DNA from: Lentisphaeria bacterium
Lineage (GTDB): Bacteria > Verrucomicrobiota > Lentisphaeria > Victivallales > UBA1829
NCBI GenBank assembly: GCA_017504325.1
Contig: JAFVRL010000176.1
Coordinates: 1 to 6,222, forward strand
Length of the DNA stretch: 6,222 bases
Direction: 5' to 3'
In this document: positions 1 to 6,222 of the stretch, in pieces
Layout: each line of letters opens with the position of its first letter
How positions within the stretch are numbered: position 1 is the stretch's first letter
Notes under the pieces: model-generated
Seen by the model: the letters and a program-made list of their open reading frames with translations, nothing else
Told to the model about the DNA's origin: nothing
Database searches by the model: none
Position numbers and translations under genes: made by a program

Positions 1-30
1 CTTTGTCGTTTTTTGACACTGTAAGAACTC

Positions 31-59
31 TTGCAAGTTTGTGGGTAAGGCGGTATATT
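31..59 (+). promoter_or_regulatory. Candidate sigma70-type promoter for the pseudopilin-glycosidase operon
   Basis: A TTGCAA hexamer at 31-36 (four of six matches to TTGACA) is followed after 17 bases by TATATT at 54-59 (five of six matches to TATAAT). This is the best-spaced pair upstream of the first gene and would give a leader of roughly 45 bases. A perfect TTGACA lies at 13-18 but has no -10 box at a proper distance. A T6 run at 9-14 could be the tail of a terminator of an upstream gene, but its hairpin would lie outside the window. The prediction is by eye only, and promoter consensus in this phylum is poorly known. Confidence 0.35.
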
Positions 60-100
60 GCTTTATCAGAGAGGTTGTAGAGGTCAAAAATATAAAAAAA

Positions 101-107
101 AAGGAGG
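101..107 (+). promoter_or_regulatory. Strong Shine-Dalgarno sequence fixing the pseudopilin start
   Basis: AAGGAGG lies four bases before the ATG at 112. It decides the start: an in-frame TTG at 58 would add 18 residues (including a GQKYKKKGGK stretch) ahead of the prepilin leader, which has no place in this family. An A9 tract at 94-102 runs into the site, probably keeping it unstructured. Confidence 0.8.
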
Positions 108-111
108 AAAA

Positions 112-882
112 ATGAATACGAGAAAAAGTTTTACACTTATTGAGCTGCTTGTCGTTATTGCCATTATCGCCATTCTTGCAGGGATGCTTCTTCCCACACT
201 GGGCAAGGCCCGTAATACAGCAAGGGGGATCCAGTGCAAAAATCAGCAGAAACAGCTGTACCTTGCCGCCATGCTCTATGCCGCAGACTATAAAGACTGG
301 TTTCCCGGTATCTATAAAAAATATGTGCGTGTGGATGAGCCTGGCTTGTCTTCCGCTCCATACAGATACTATCTGAATGCATCCCAGAAAAAAGTCTGGA
401 GTATGTTTTCCTGTCCTGCTGCAAAATTTGTTTTGACAACGACCCAGTCATGGCAGCATATCAAATATTCCGGCTTTGTAGGCGGGGCAAACAATTTCAC
501 GCCCCTGAATCTCAAACATTTCGGGCGTAAAAGTGGTACAAAGACAATCCCCACACCAAGTAAAGTTCTTGCCTTTGCCGACGGTGCGGAAAGTCATCCT
601 TCCGGATGCGGATGTGCCGCTTACGGATTTTTCCGGGGAACGACTTGTTTGACAACTCCCAAAGCGGATGATCCCAGCGGTAAAAAAGGGGAAACAGCTT
701 TCCGTCACAATGGAAATATGAATTATATCACACTTGGCGGGAATACCAATCAGATAAAAGCACATGATGGAATAGGGTCGGTGGATTTCTATAACCGTTT
801 GCAAATGCCTGATCCCGGCACCTGGGCACTGTATAAACCGGGCGGCAGACCTACCGACTCCACCGGTTACAGCGATATTTAA
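112..882 (+). CDS. Type II secretion pseudopilin-like protein (prepilin leader, H-X9-DG-type C-terminus)
   Basis: The 256-residue protein begins with a short basic leader (residues 1-6, MNTRKS) followed by FTLIELLVVIAIIAIL at 7-22. This is a class III (type IV prepilin-like) signal: a prepilin peptidase would cut between Ser6 and Phe7, leaving Glu at mature position 5. Residue -1 is Ser rather than the usual Gly. The conserved run after the helix (LLPTLGKAR, then C42, then LAAMLYAADY) and the SCPAA segment around Cys101 are typical of the large pseudopilin families of Lentisphaerota and Planctomycetota. Near the C-terminus, FRHNG at 197-201 starts an H-X9-DG-like motif, but the Asp is replaced, giving H199-X9-Gly209-Gly210. 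Cys166, Cys168 and Cys179 may form disulfides. Such proteins are inner-membrane anchored with a periplasmic globular head; the role of the expanded paralogues is unknown. It is the first gene of the apparent operon, 41 bases before the glycosidase. The family call is firm; the function is not known. Confidence 0.9.
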   Translation: MNTRKSFTLIELLVVIAIIAILAGMLLPTLGKARNTARGIQCKNQQKQLYLAAMLYAADYKDWFPGIYKKYVRVDEPGLSSAPYRYYLNASQKKVWSMFSCPAAKFVLTTTQSWQHIKYSGFVGGANNFTPLNLKHFGRKSGTKTIPTPSKVLAFADGAESHPSGCGCAAYGFFRGTTCLTTPKADDPSGKKGETAFRHNGNMNYITLGGNTNQIKAHDGIGSVDFYNRLQMPDPGTWALYKPGGRPTDSTGYSDI

Positions 883-912
883 GAATAAAATCATATAAAA
901 TAATATAAACTC

Positions 913-918
913 AAGGAG
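913..918 (+). promoter_or_regulatory. Ribosome binding site of the glycosidase gene
   Basis: AAGGAG lies five bases before the ATG at 924. It favours that start over the in-frame ATG at 951, although the latter would still leave a usable signal peptide. The 41-base gap (883-923) is AT-rich and shows no terminator hairpin, which fits co-transcription with the pseudopilin gene. Confidence 0.65.
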
Positions 919-923
919 AAAAA

Positions 924-3617
924 ATGAGTACAAAAAGTAGTAAAGGGGTAATGCGGAAAGTTCTGCTTGCCCTGTGTATGTGTGTATGTTCTTCTGTTCT
1001 TTTTGCAGCGGAAGAAGTATTGCCTAAAATCAAACTTACAGAAAAAAATCCCTTCAACAAAAGGGGGTGGATCGAAAACAAACTGTGGGATAAAGCAGAT
1101 GTTTTAGGCAGATTCAGTATTCCCGGAAAAGCAGTGGTCGCCATCAATCAGACAGATGTAAGACTTTTGTATGACAAAAATAATCTTTATATGACCATTC
1201 GCGGAAAAAGACAGCCGGAATGGGACAGAAGCAAAGAGATCCCCAATCCCGGACTTTGGAAAGGCAATAACTACGAAATCTTTTTCAAAGAAGCAAACTC
1301 TTCCGCCGGTCGCATCCATATTGCCATTGCCCGGAAAGAAACTCCCTATTTGATGATAGGCGGCATTCTGGATAAAGTAAATGCAAAGAAGATCAAAGCA
1401 GTCTGGCAGGATCAGAGTAAATATACTTTCCTTGCCAATGTGACCATCCCCCTTTCCGTTCTGGGACTTGAGGGTAAAGCTCTTGCCGGTAAAAAAATGC
1501 TTTTCAACGTAGCACGTCAGGATGCGGATACTCCGGAAAAGAAGATCGTTCACAGTTCCTACGCTGCTTTAGGTATTCTTAATTATCATCAGGAAGATAA
1601 CTGGGCGAAAGTGGAATTTACCGGAAAAGATGATACCAAAGGAAAATTCTGCTGGCATGATAACAAGGCTTTCCGTATCAATCTTCTCCCCAACAGCGAC
1701 TTTTCCGCCGCCGTCAACGATCGTGCCGTACTGTGGAATTACGGAAAAGATACCCAGCGGCAGGAAACCATGCTTTATGCAGGTACTTACATGCTTTCCG
1801 CCACAAACAAAGCCTATATTGCCTTTACCGGCGGCTGGGACGCAGCAAAATGGACCATTCCCGGCAAAGAATATACTTTCCGTATCCGTATGCGCCGTCA
1901 GGGAAATGATGGTTCCTTCGGACTTATCCAGCTTGCAAAACGGCCTGACGGGAAAGTCCGGGGCAAGACTTATGTAGCATGGGGTACTCCCGTTTCCAAT
2001 GAGTGGCACGACTATTATTTCACTACAAAAATAGATGAAAACCTTGTGCAGTTTGCCTTCTACCGCAGAGCGAAAGACAAAGACAGCAAAATGGAGTTTG
2101 CTTTTGTGGGACTTTATGAAGGGAAAGTAGGCTCCTTTGAAGTGCGTAAGGCTACTGCTGACAGCGGCAAGATCCCGGTGGGGGATCCTATTGCTACACC
2201 CGTAAATATTTACGGCAAAAGTCCTGAAAAACTCAAAGTCCTGTATATCGGAAACTACACCAGCGGCATTGCCCATTGTGCAAGAGAATTTGCCGAGATC
2301 GTCAACGGTTTGAACGTGGAATCCGATACACTCAACGCTTCTGCAAAGGATGCGGATATCTATTACACCGTTTCCGAGCCGGCAAAGGTCATCAACAGTA
2401 TTGAGAAAAATGAATATGATCTTTATGTGATCGGTAATACTCCTTTCAGCGGTATCTCCTATGAAAGGATCGGTAAGGAACTTTCCGGAAAGATCATTGC
2501 CAATGTGGAAAAAGGGGCATCCATTGTGATGCTTCAGCATAAAAAATATAATCATTTTACCTCTTTTCTGAAAAAATATCCCCCGAAAAAGGTAAAAGAA
2601 GACCATTTCCTGAAACAATCCCTTCCTTCTGAAATGTTTACTCTTATGAAGGAAAATGACAAACCTCTTGCCGATATCCGTGAAAGTAAGGCAGGCAAAG
2701 GGAAAATCGTTCTTCTGAAAACCGCCGCCCCCCGTATGGCTCTGCAGCTTCTCAACAGCGATGATGAAGCTCTTTATACAGTATTTCCTTATGAAAATTA
2801 TACCAATGGCTGGTACGCAAGAGTATTTCACTATGCCGCCGCCAAAAAGCCTGTGCCTCTTGCAAAGATCACAAAAACAGAAAAAGGAATTGCTGTAAGT
2901 TACACAAATGCTCCTGCAATGGGCAATATCTTCTGGAAGATCACCAATAAGGACGGCAGTACCGCGGCTTCCGGAAAGGCTGCCCTCGTCAACGGGAAAG
3001 CTGCGATCGCTTTTGATTCCTCCAATATCCTTTCCGGCAAATATATGGCGGAACTTCATTTGAAAGATGGTGCAAATAAAGTTCTTGCCTATGATAATGA
3101 GGTCTTTGAGAAGAATGGTCCTGCCATTGCAAGTCTTAAAAAAGAAAATGATATGCTTTCCAGAAAAGGAAAAGCAAATATTGCTTTGCAGGTAAAAAAT
3201 GCTGCTCCCGGTATGAAGATCGACTGGGCATGGGAGGACTTTTCCGGAAGAATTCTGGAAAAAGGTTCTGTAAATGCTTCTGCAAATGTAAAATTTACAG
3301 TTCCTTTGCAGCAGGCTTTCACCACATTGACCAAACTGGATGTGCGTCTTACAAAAAATGGAAAAACTTTTGACCGGGAAAGAATGGCTCTCATCATTCC
3401 TGATTGCGACCGGGAAAGACTGTATAAAGACTTCCATTTGCAGGTATGGGGATTCGGGGCTCATGAACCCACCTCCCGCTTTACTGCCGCCGAACTGGAA
3501 AAAACAGTCGGAAAAAATCGGGGTCCTTGCCTACAATCAAGGGGATACTTTTGCTGCCCTTCTTGCCGGAAAAAATGTGGCTCTTCTGGGATTGGGAGGT
3601 TCCGCTTTCCGGGATAG
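924..3617 (+). CDS. Secreted multidomain GH42-like glycosidase, N-terminal part (frame broken near 3500)
   Basis: The start carries a signal peptide: basic residues to Arg11, a hydrophobic core at about 13-28, and likely cleavage after Ala28 or Ala29. Cysteines at 19, 21 and 23 lie within the core but do not make a convincing lipobox. Residues about 40-235 resemble a CBM9/DOMON-type carbohydrate-binding domain (NKLWDKAD, LLYDKNNLYM, NYEIFFKE). Residues about 250-410 look like a second carbohydrate-binding beta-sandwich of CBM4_9 type (LLPNSDFS, then GKEYTFRIRMRR). Residues about 435-640 form an alpha/beta domain like ThuA or class I amidotransferases (KLKVLYIGNY, YDLYVIGN, VEKGASIVMLQH), with no clear catalytic triad. 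Residues about 645-830 are Ig-like beta regions. The glycosidase barrel begins at about 835 (KDFHLQVWGFG). Up to about residue 860 the sequence reads naturally; the last 30-odd residues (rich in Cys, Arg and Gly, ending at the TAG at 3615-3617) are out-of-frame translation. The rest of the protein continues in another frame. A single-base correction would yield one protein of about 1513 residues. The substrate cannot be read from sequence. Confidence 0.82.
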   Translation: MSTKSSKGVMRKVLLALCMCVCSSVLFAAEEVLPKIKLTEKNPFNKRGWIENKLWDKADVLGRFSIPGKAVVAINQTDVRLLYDKNNLYMTIRGKRQPEWDRSKEIPNPGLWKGNNYEIFFKEANSSAGRIHIAIARKETPYLMIGGILDKVNAKKIKAVWQDQSKYTFLANVTIPLSVLGLEGKALAGKKMLFNVARQDADTPEKKIVHSSYAALGILNYHQEDNWAKVEFTGKDDTKGKFCWHDNKAFRINLLPNSDFSAAVNDRAVLWNYGKDTQRQETMLYAGTYMLSATNKAYIAFTGGWDAAKWTIPGKEYTFRIRMRRQGNDGSFGLIQLAKRPDGKVRGKTYVAWGTPVSNEWHDYYFTTKIDENLVQFAFYRRAKDKDSKMEFAFVGLYEGKVGSFEVRKATADSGKIPVGDPIATPVNIYGKSPEKLKVLYIGNYTSGIAHCAREFAEIVNGLNVESDTLNASAKDADIYYTVSEPAKVINSIEKNEYDLYVIGNTPFSGISYERIGKELSGKIIANVEKGASIVMLQHKKYNHFTSFLKKYPPKKVKEDHFLKQSLPSEMFTLMKENDKPLADIRESKAGKGKIVLLKTAAPRMALQLLNSDDEALYTVFPYENYTNGWYARVFHYAAAKKPVPLAKITKTEKGIAVSYTNAPAMGNIFWKITNKDGSTAASGKAALVNGKAAIAFDSSNILSGKYMAELHLKDGANKVLAYDNEVFEKNGPAIASLKKENDMLSRKGKANIALQVKNAAPGMKIDWAWEDFSGRILEKGSVNASANVKFTVPLQQAFTTLTKLDVRLTKNGKTFDRERMALIIPDCDRERLYKDFHLQVWGFGAHEPTSRFTAAELEKTVGKNRGPCLQSRGYFCCPSCRKKCGSSGIGRFRFPG

Positions 3618-5466
3618 TCGTGTGATGATCCAGAACTACCGTCATTATCCCATCAACACCGCTGCTGCAAGAAAATCGATTGTGGACCATACCACGAAAA
3701 GGGCTCAGTTTATGAAAAAATACGGTGTTTTCTGTGGCGGACAGGTGGATGAAGCGGAATATGCTTCCCCCCTCGCTCTTCAGGAACCGGATATCACAGA
3801 AGAAAATGTGGTGGAATACCGCAAACGCATGAAAGCTCTTTTCAAAGGGGATATTGCCCTTTTCAACAAACGGGCAGGAAGCAGTTATACCTCCTTTGAT
3901 GAATTGAAGCCCTGCTTTGTGGAAGAAGTGCGTAAAAAAGGCAATTTCGGGGAATATGTATTGTGGCGTGAATTCAATGTCGACCGCTGGATCGAAGCAC
4001 ACAGATTAAGTCACGATACATTGAAAAAAGTGGATCCCACCGCCCATTACCAGTTGCAGAATACTTACGGTCAGGGGGTTGCCGGGGGAAATGACTACTG
4101 GAAGATCCATAACCGTATGGGGTATAATGTAAGTACCGATTACGGTATTTACAACTCTTCCGGAAGAACCGGAGCCCAGCGTCACACCGACGAATTTTTA
4201 CGCAGTTTCAATCCGGATATGATCCACCGTCCCTATGGCGGATTCAGTCAGGATGTGAAGTATGCCCATTACAAACCCTGGCGGGCAGCCCTTCACCGTT
4301 TTGCCGGTTATACCCACTTCAGCTTCCTCCGCAGTACCTGGCGTCTTGTGCATCACTCCCCCTTCTATAATCTTACCAGATATTCACAGGAAGTAAGCAA
4401 TGTCCTGAAAGATTCCACCCTTTATGACGGTCTGGGAAAACTTTTCCTCACCTATAAGTGGGCGAAAAGAGATATTGCGGTATATTACCACCACAAGAGT
4501 ATGTATGCCGCCTTCCTGCTGGGGAAGGAAAGACGCACTCTCAATCATTTTTCAGGTTCTCCCCTGAATAAATATTACACAGGAAGACAGAATCTCATCT
4601 ATCTTCTGGAAAGATTGCAGTATCAGTATGATTTTGTAGCCTCCCAACAGGTGGAAAAGGGTATTCTGGATAACTATAAAGTCCTCTTTATGCCTTCCTG
4701 TATCGCTCTTTCCGATAAGGAAGCGGAAGTTATTACTTCTTTCATCAGAAAAGGCGGTATCGTCATTGCCGATTTGCCCCCCAACAGTTACGATGAACTT
4801 GCCATGAAACGCGCCAAAGGCGGCGTGGAAGGCGTAAAAGTTCTGGGCAAAATGTTTGATGACAAAGATGCAGGAATGAGAAAAACGATCAATGATATTC
4901 TTGTAAAAGGGAAAGTTGCCCCCATCGTTCAGGCAAAAGAAAAGATCGCCGGATGCGAAGCTATGCACTTTGTTGACGGTAATATGCACCTTTTCGGATT
5001 CCTCCATGATCCTTTTGAAGCAGTGAAAATTACTCCCTTTACAGCAAAACTTCCGGTAAAAGGTCATATTTACGATCTGCGTAATGGGAAATATCTGGGC
5101 AATGCCGATATGGTTGATTGCATTATTCCCTATGCGGAAGGAATCGTTTTCGGCGTCTATCCCTATAAGGTGAATGCTCTGGAAGTAAAAATGCCCCAAA
5201 GCGTCAAAGCCGGAAGCGATCTTACAGCAGATGTGGCTTTGAAACTTTCCAACGGGAAAGCAGGAAAACATATCTTCCACTTTGAGGTCATTCCGCCCTC
5301 CGGAGAGGCAAGATTCTTTATGAAACGCAATGTGGAAGTGAAAGATGGAAAATATACTTTCACATTCCGCATTGCCCATAACGATGAAGTCGGCACATGG
5401 AAACTTCTGGTAAAGGATGTACTTACCGGAATGAAACAAATAAAAGAGTTCAAAGTAGTAAAATAA
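3340..5466 (+). CDS. GH42-like glycosidase, C-terminal part: catalytic barrel, trimerisation-like and Ig-like domains
   Basis: This frame continues the preceding gene; the authentic part starts at about 3511-3520 (EKIGVLAYNQGDTF). Residues encoded before that, from the first ATG at 3340, are shadow translation of the upstream frame, and no convincing ribosome binding site precedes the ATGs at 3340 or 3463, so independent translation is unlikely. In corrected numbering (1513 residues), the barrel covers about 835-1175. It contains GGQVDEAEY, whose Glu943 (codon 3751-3753) aligns with the GDE-type acid/base position of related proteins, and a later LKKVDPTAHYQLQNTYGQG segment like the family's strand with DP. 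I cannot assign the nucleophile. About 1180-1300 resembles the beta-galactosidase trimerisation (GH42M) domain: RDIAVYYHHKSMYA, NYKVLFMPSCIALSDKEAE, then FIRKGGIVIADLPP. The last 100 residues (from VNALEVKMP, about 1416) are an Ig-like domain ending in EVGTWKLLVKDVLTG. The expected reaction is exo-hydrolysis of a beta-linked galactoside or related sugar, outside the cytoplasm; specificity is uncertain. It ends 22 bases before the acetyltransferase gene. Confidence 0.8.
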   Translation: MCVLQKMEKLLTGKEWLSSFLIATGKDCIKTSICRYGDSGLMNPPPALLPPNWKKQSEKIGVLAYNQGDTFAALLAGKNVALLGLGGSAFRDSRVMIQNYRHYPINTAAARKSIVDHTTKRAQFMKKYGVFCGGQVDEAEYASPLALQEPDITEENVVEYRKRMKALFKGDIALFNKRAGSSYTSFDELKPCFVEEVRKKGNFGEYVLWREFNVDRWIEAHRLSHDTLKKVDPTAHYQLQNTYGQGVAGGNDYWKIHNRMGYNVSTDYGIYNSSGRTGAQRHTDEFLRSFNPDMIHRPYGGFSQDVKYAHYKPWRAALHRFAGYTHFSFLRSTWRLVHHSPFYNLTRYSQEVSNVLKDSTLYDGLGKLFLTYKWAKRDIAVYYHHKSMYAAFLLGKERRTLNHFSGSPLNKYYTGRQNLIYLLERLQYQYDFVASQQVEKGILDNYKVLFMPSCIALSDKEAEVITSFIRKGGIVIADLPPNSYDELAMKRAKGGVEGVKVLGKMFDDKDAGMRKTINDILVKGKVAPIVQAKEKIAGCEAMHFVDGNMHLFGFLHDPFEAVKITPFTAKLPVKGHIYDLRNGKYLGNADMVDCIIPYAEGIVFGVYPYKVNALEVKMPQSVKAGSDLTADVALKLSNGKAGKHIFHFEVIPPSGEARFFMKRNVEVKDGKYTFTFRIAHNDEVGTWKLLVKDVLTGMKQIKEFKVVK
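3498..3520 (+). other. Frame break in the glycosidase gene at paired A6 tracts
   Basis: The coding signal moves forward by one base between the ELEK codons (ending around 3503) and the codons for IGVLAYNQ (from 3517). Two A6 runs lie here, at 3499-3504 and 3512-3517. Removing one A from the first gives ELEKQSEKIGVLAY; removing one from the second gives ELEKTVGKIGVLAY; both are plausible. The upstream frame then hits TAG at 3615-3617, and the downstream frame is closed by TGA at 3328-3330, so the switch must occur in this interval. Possible causes are a homopolymer sequencing or assembly error (most likely), a recent real frameshift making a pseudogene, or transcriptional slippage. The pattern is not a classic -1 ribosomal slippery heptamer with the needed direction. 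Confidence 0.8.
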
Positions 5467-5475
5467 GAAACTCTG

Positions 5476-5481
5476 AAAGGA
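5476..5481 (+). promoter_or_regulatory. Ribosome binding site of the acetyltransferase gene
   Basis: AAAGGA sits seven bases before the ATG at 5489, inside the 22-base gap after the glycosidase stop. The gap is too short for a separate promoter or a terminator, so the two genes are probably co-transcribed. Confidence 0.6.
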
Positions 5482-5488
5482 AAAAAAG

Positions 5489-6222
5489 ATGAAAATACCT
5501 GAAATCGTTTCCCGAATCCCCAAAGGAGCTGTTCTTGTGATGCACGCTTCTTTCAAAGCGTGTAAAAATGAGGGGATCAGCCCGGAAGAGATGCTGAAAA
5601 TGCTTATGGCTCAACTGGGGGAGGAAGGCACTCTCATGCTGCCCACCTTTACCTACAATTATGCGGACATCTGGGCACCGGTTGCCTACGATCCGGAAAA
5701 TACCGTTGGCATTGAAAACGGGATATTGTCTGAAACATTCCGCCAGATGCCCGGTGTTTTGAGAAGCGGAAACCCCACCTACTCTGTTGCCGCATGGGGA
5801 AAATATGCGGAACTTCTTACAAAAGGTTCTGACGATAACGCGGGTCTGGGTCATAAGTCCTCCTATGAAAATGCCAATAAACTTGGTGCAAAGATCCTGC
5901 TTTTCCATGTGGGGAACAACCGCAACAGTATGCTGCATTATGCGGAAGTTGCCTCAAATATCCCTTATAACGATATTCCCTTCCGGGAATGCTGGGGAAG
6001 AGAAGCTCTTACGATTCACGGCAGAATGAAACTCAACGGGGAATTTCCTGCATGCAGTGAGGAATTTTCCAAGTTTGATGATATTTTTGTAAAGGAAGGC
6101 TTTGCGGAAAAACTGGGCAATTCCGGTTTCCTCATTGATTCGCCTTCCATGGTCAACTATATCTGCAAAGAAATAGAAAAGACTCCGGATGTCATGCTTT
6201 GCCGGGAATTTACCTGTGAACC
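5489..6222 (+). CDS. AAC(3)-family N-acetyltransferase (Antibiotic_NAT), 3' end outside window
   Basis: The frame stays open from the ATG at 5489 to the window edge, giving 244 complete codons. The family is usually about 260-290 residues, so perhaps 20-40 are missing. Translation shows the AAC(3) hallmarks in order: VLVMHASF at 15-22, GEEGTLMLPTFTY at 44-56, GILSETFRQMPGVLRSG at 78-94, SVAAWGKYAELL at 99-110, GHKSSYENANKLGAKILLF at 121-139, and NSMLHYAE at 146-153. No signal peptide or membrane segment is seen, so it should be cytoplasmic. Family members transfer acetyl from acetyl-CoA to an amine, classically the 3-amino group of aminoglycosides, but many chromosomal homologues have other or unknown substrates. 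The usual RSxHP motif reads Arg92-Ser-Gly-Asn95-Pro96, with Asn in place of His; the His of LHYAE (His150) is kept. Position in a glycosidase operon suggests an amino-sugar or related metabolite as substrate rather than resistance; this is inference. Confidence 0.88.
   Translation, partial: MKIPEIVSRIPKGAVLVMHASFKACKNEGISPEEMLKMLMAQLGEEGTLMLPTFTYNYADIWAPVAYDPENTVGIENGILSETFRQMPGVLRSGNPTYSVAAWGKYAELLTKGSDDNAGLGHKSSYENANKLGAKILLFHVGNNRNSMLHYAEVASNIPYNDIPFRECWGREALTIHGRMKLNGEFPACSEEFSKFDDIFVKEGFAEKLGNSGFLIDSPSMVNYICKEIEKTPDVMLCREFTCE

Noticed and set aside
58..111. TTG start at 58 giving an 18-residue N-terminal extension of the pseudopilin.
   Set aside because: The AAGGAGG at 101-107 and the prepilin leader both fix the start at 112, and the extension reads as translated leader and ribosome binding site.
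924..1010. Lipoprotein signal because of Cys19, Cys21 and Cys23 in the hydrophobic core.
   Set aside because: None of the cysteines is preceded by a proper lipobox (for example LALC has Leu at -1) and they lie within, not after, the hydrophobic core; an ordinary signal peptide ending near Ala28-Ala29 fits better.
1569..3464. A 631-codon open frame on the minus strand inside the glycosidase gene.
   Set aside because: It is in exact codon register with the sense gene, so it stays open simply because the sense gene avoids TTA, CTA and TCA codons. The translation shows no recognisable domain and no ribosome binding site was identified. The same applies to the minus-strand frames at 448-933, 3481-4002 and 4552-5556.
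3340..3510. Independent gene starting at the ATG at 3340 or 3463.
   Set aside because: This stretch codes naturally in the upstream frame; the alternative frame gives an unnatural peptide with no ribosome binding site and would begin inside a domain.
2480..4170. Repeated 8-base palindrome TTCCGGAA (four copies) and many TTCCGG copies, suggesting an uptake or methylation signal.
   Set aside because: All four octamers encode Ser-Gly followed by Lys or Arg with the same TCC GGA codons in the gene's frame, so codon preference explains them. None falls in an intergenic gap.
5787..6029. An 80-codon plus-strand frame within the acetyltransferase gene.
   Set aside because: It is an out-of-frame shadow of the AAC(3)-like gene, which shows clear family motifs across the same bases.

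Overview
The window looks like chromosomal DNA from a member of the Lentisphaerota (Victivallis-like) or a related PVC-group bacterium, probably gut or host associated. This rests on three things. The first gene encodes a pseudopilin-like protein with the FTLIELLVVIAIIAIL leader and a trailing H-X9-DG-like motif, a type hugely expanded in Lentisphaerota, Planctomycetota and Verrucomicrobiota. It sits directly upstream of a very large secreted glycosidase. Start sites carry A-rich, strong Shine-Dalgarno sequences. The taxonomic call is inference from style, not from a marker gene.

Layout, all on the plus strand. Positions 1-111 are a leader with a candidate sigma70-type promoter and a near-perfect ribosome binding site. 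Positions 112-882 encode the pseudopilin-like protein. After 41 bases, 924-5466 encodes a roughly 1513-residue secreted multidomain protein: signal peptide, CBM9-like domain, second carbohydrate-binding-like beta domain, ThuA/amidotransferase-like alpha/beta domain, Ig-like region, GH42-like barrel, beta-galactosidase-trimerisation-like domain and C-terminal Ig-like domain. As given, its reading frame is broken once, at about 3498-3520 where two A6 tracts lie, so it appears as two overlapping ORFs (924-3617 and 3340-5466). After 22 more bases, 5489 to the window end encodes the first 244 residues of an AAC(3)-family (Antibiotic_NAT) acetyltransferase, cut by the window edge.

Short gaps, no visible terminators between genes and a ribosome binding site before each suggest one transcription unit. 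The likely theme is glycan use: an exported glycosidase, a co-expressed pseudopilin-like surface or secretion-associated protein, and a cytoplasmic acyltransferase that may act on an amino-sugar product rather than on an antibiotic. The functional link is inference from gene order.

No RNA gene, CRISPR array, insertion sequence or long repeat was seen. There is no gene-free stretch over 300 bases. The items most worth a second look are the frame break in the glycosidase, the pseudopilin-glycosidase pairing, and the altered RSxHP motif of the acetyltransferase.
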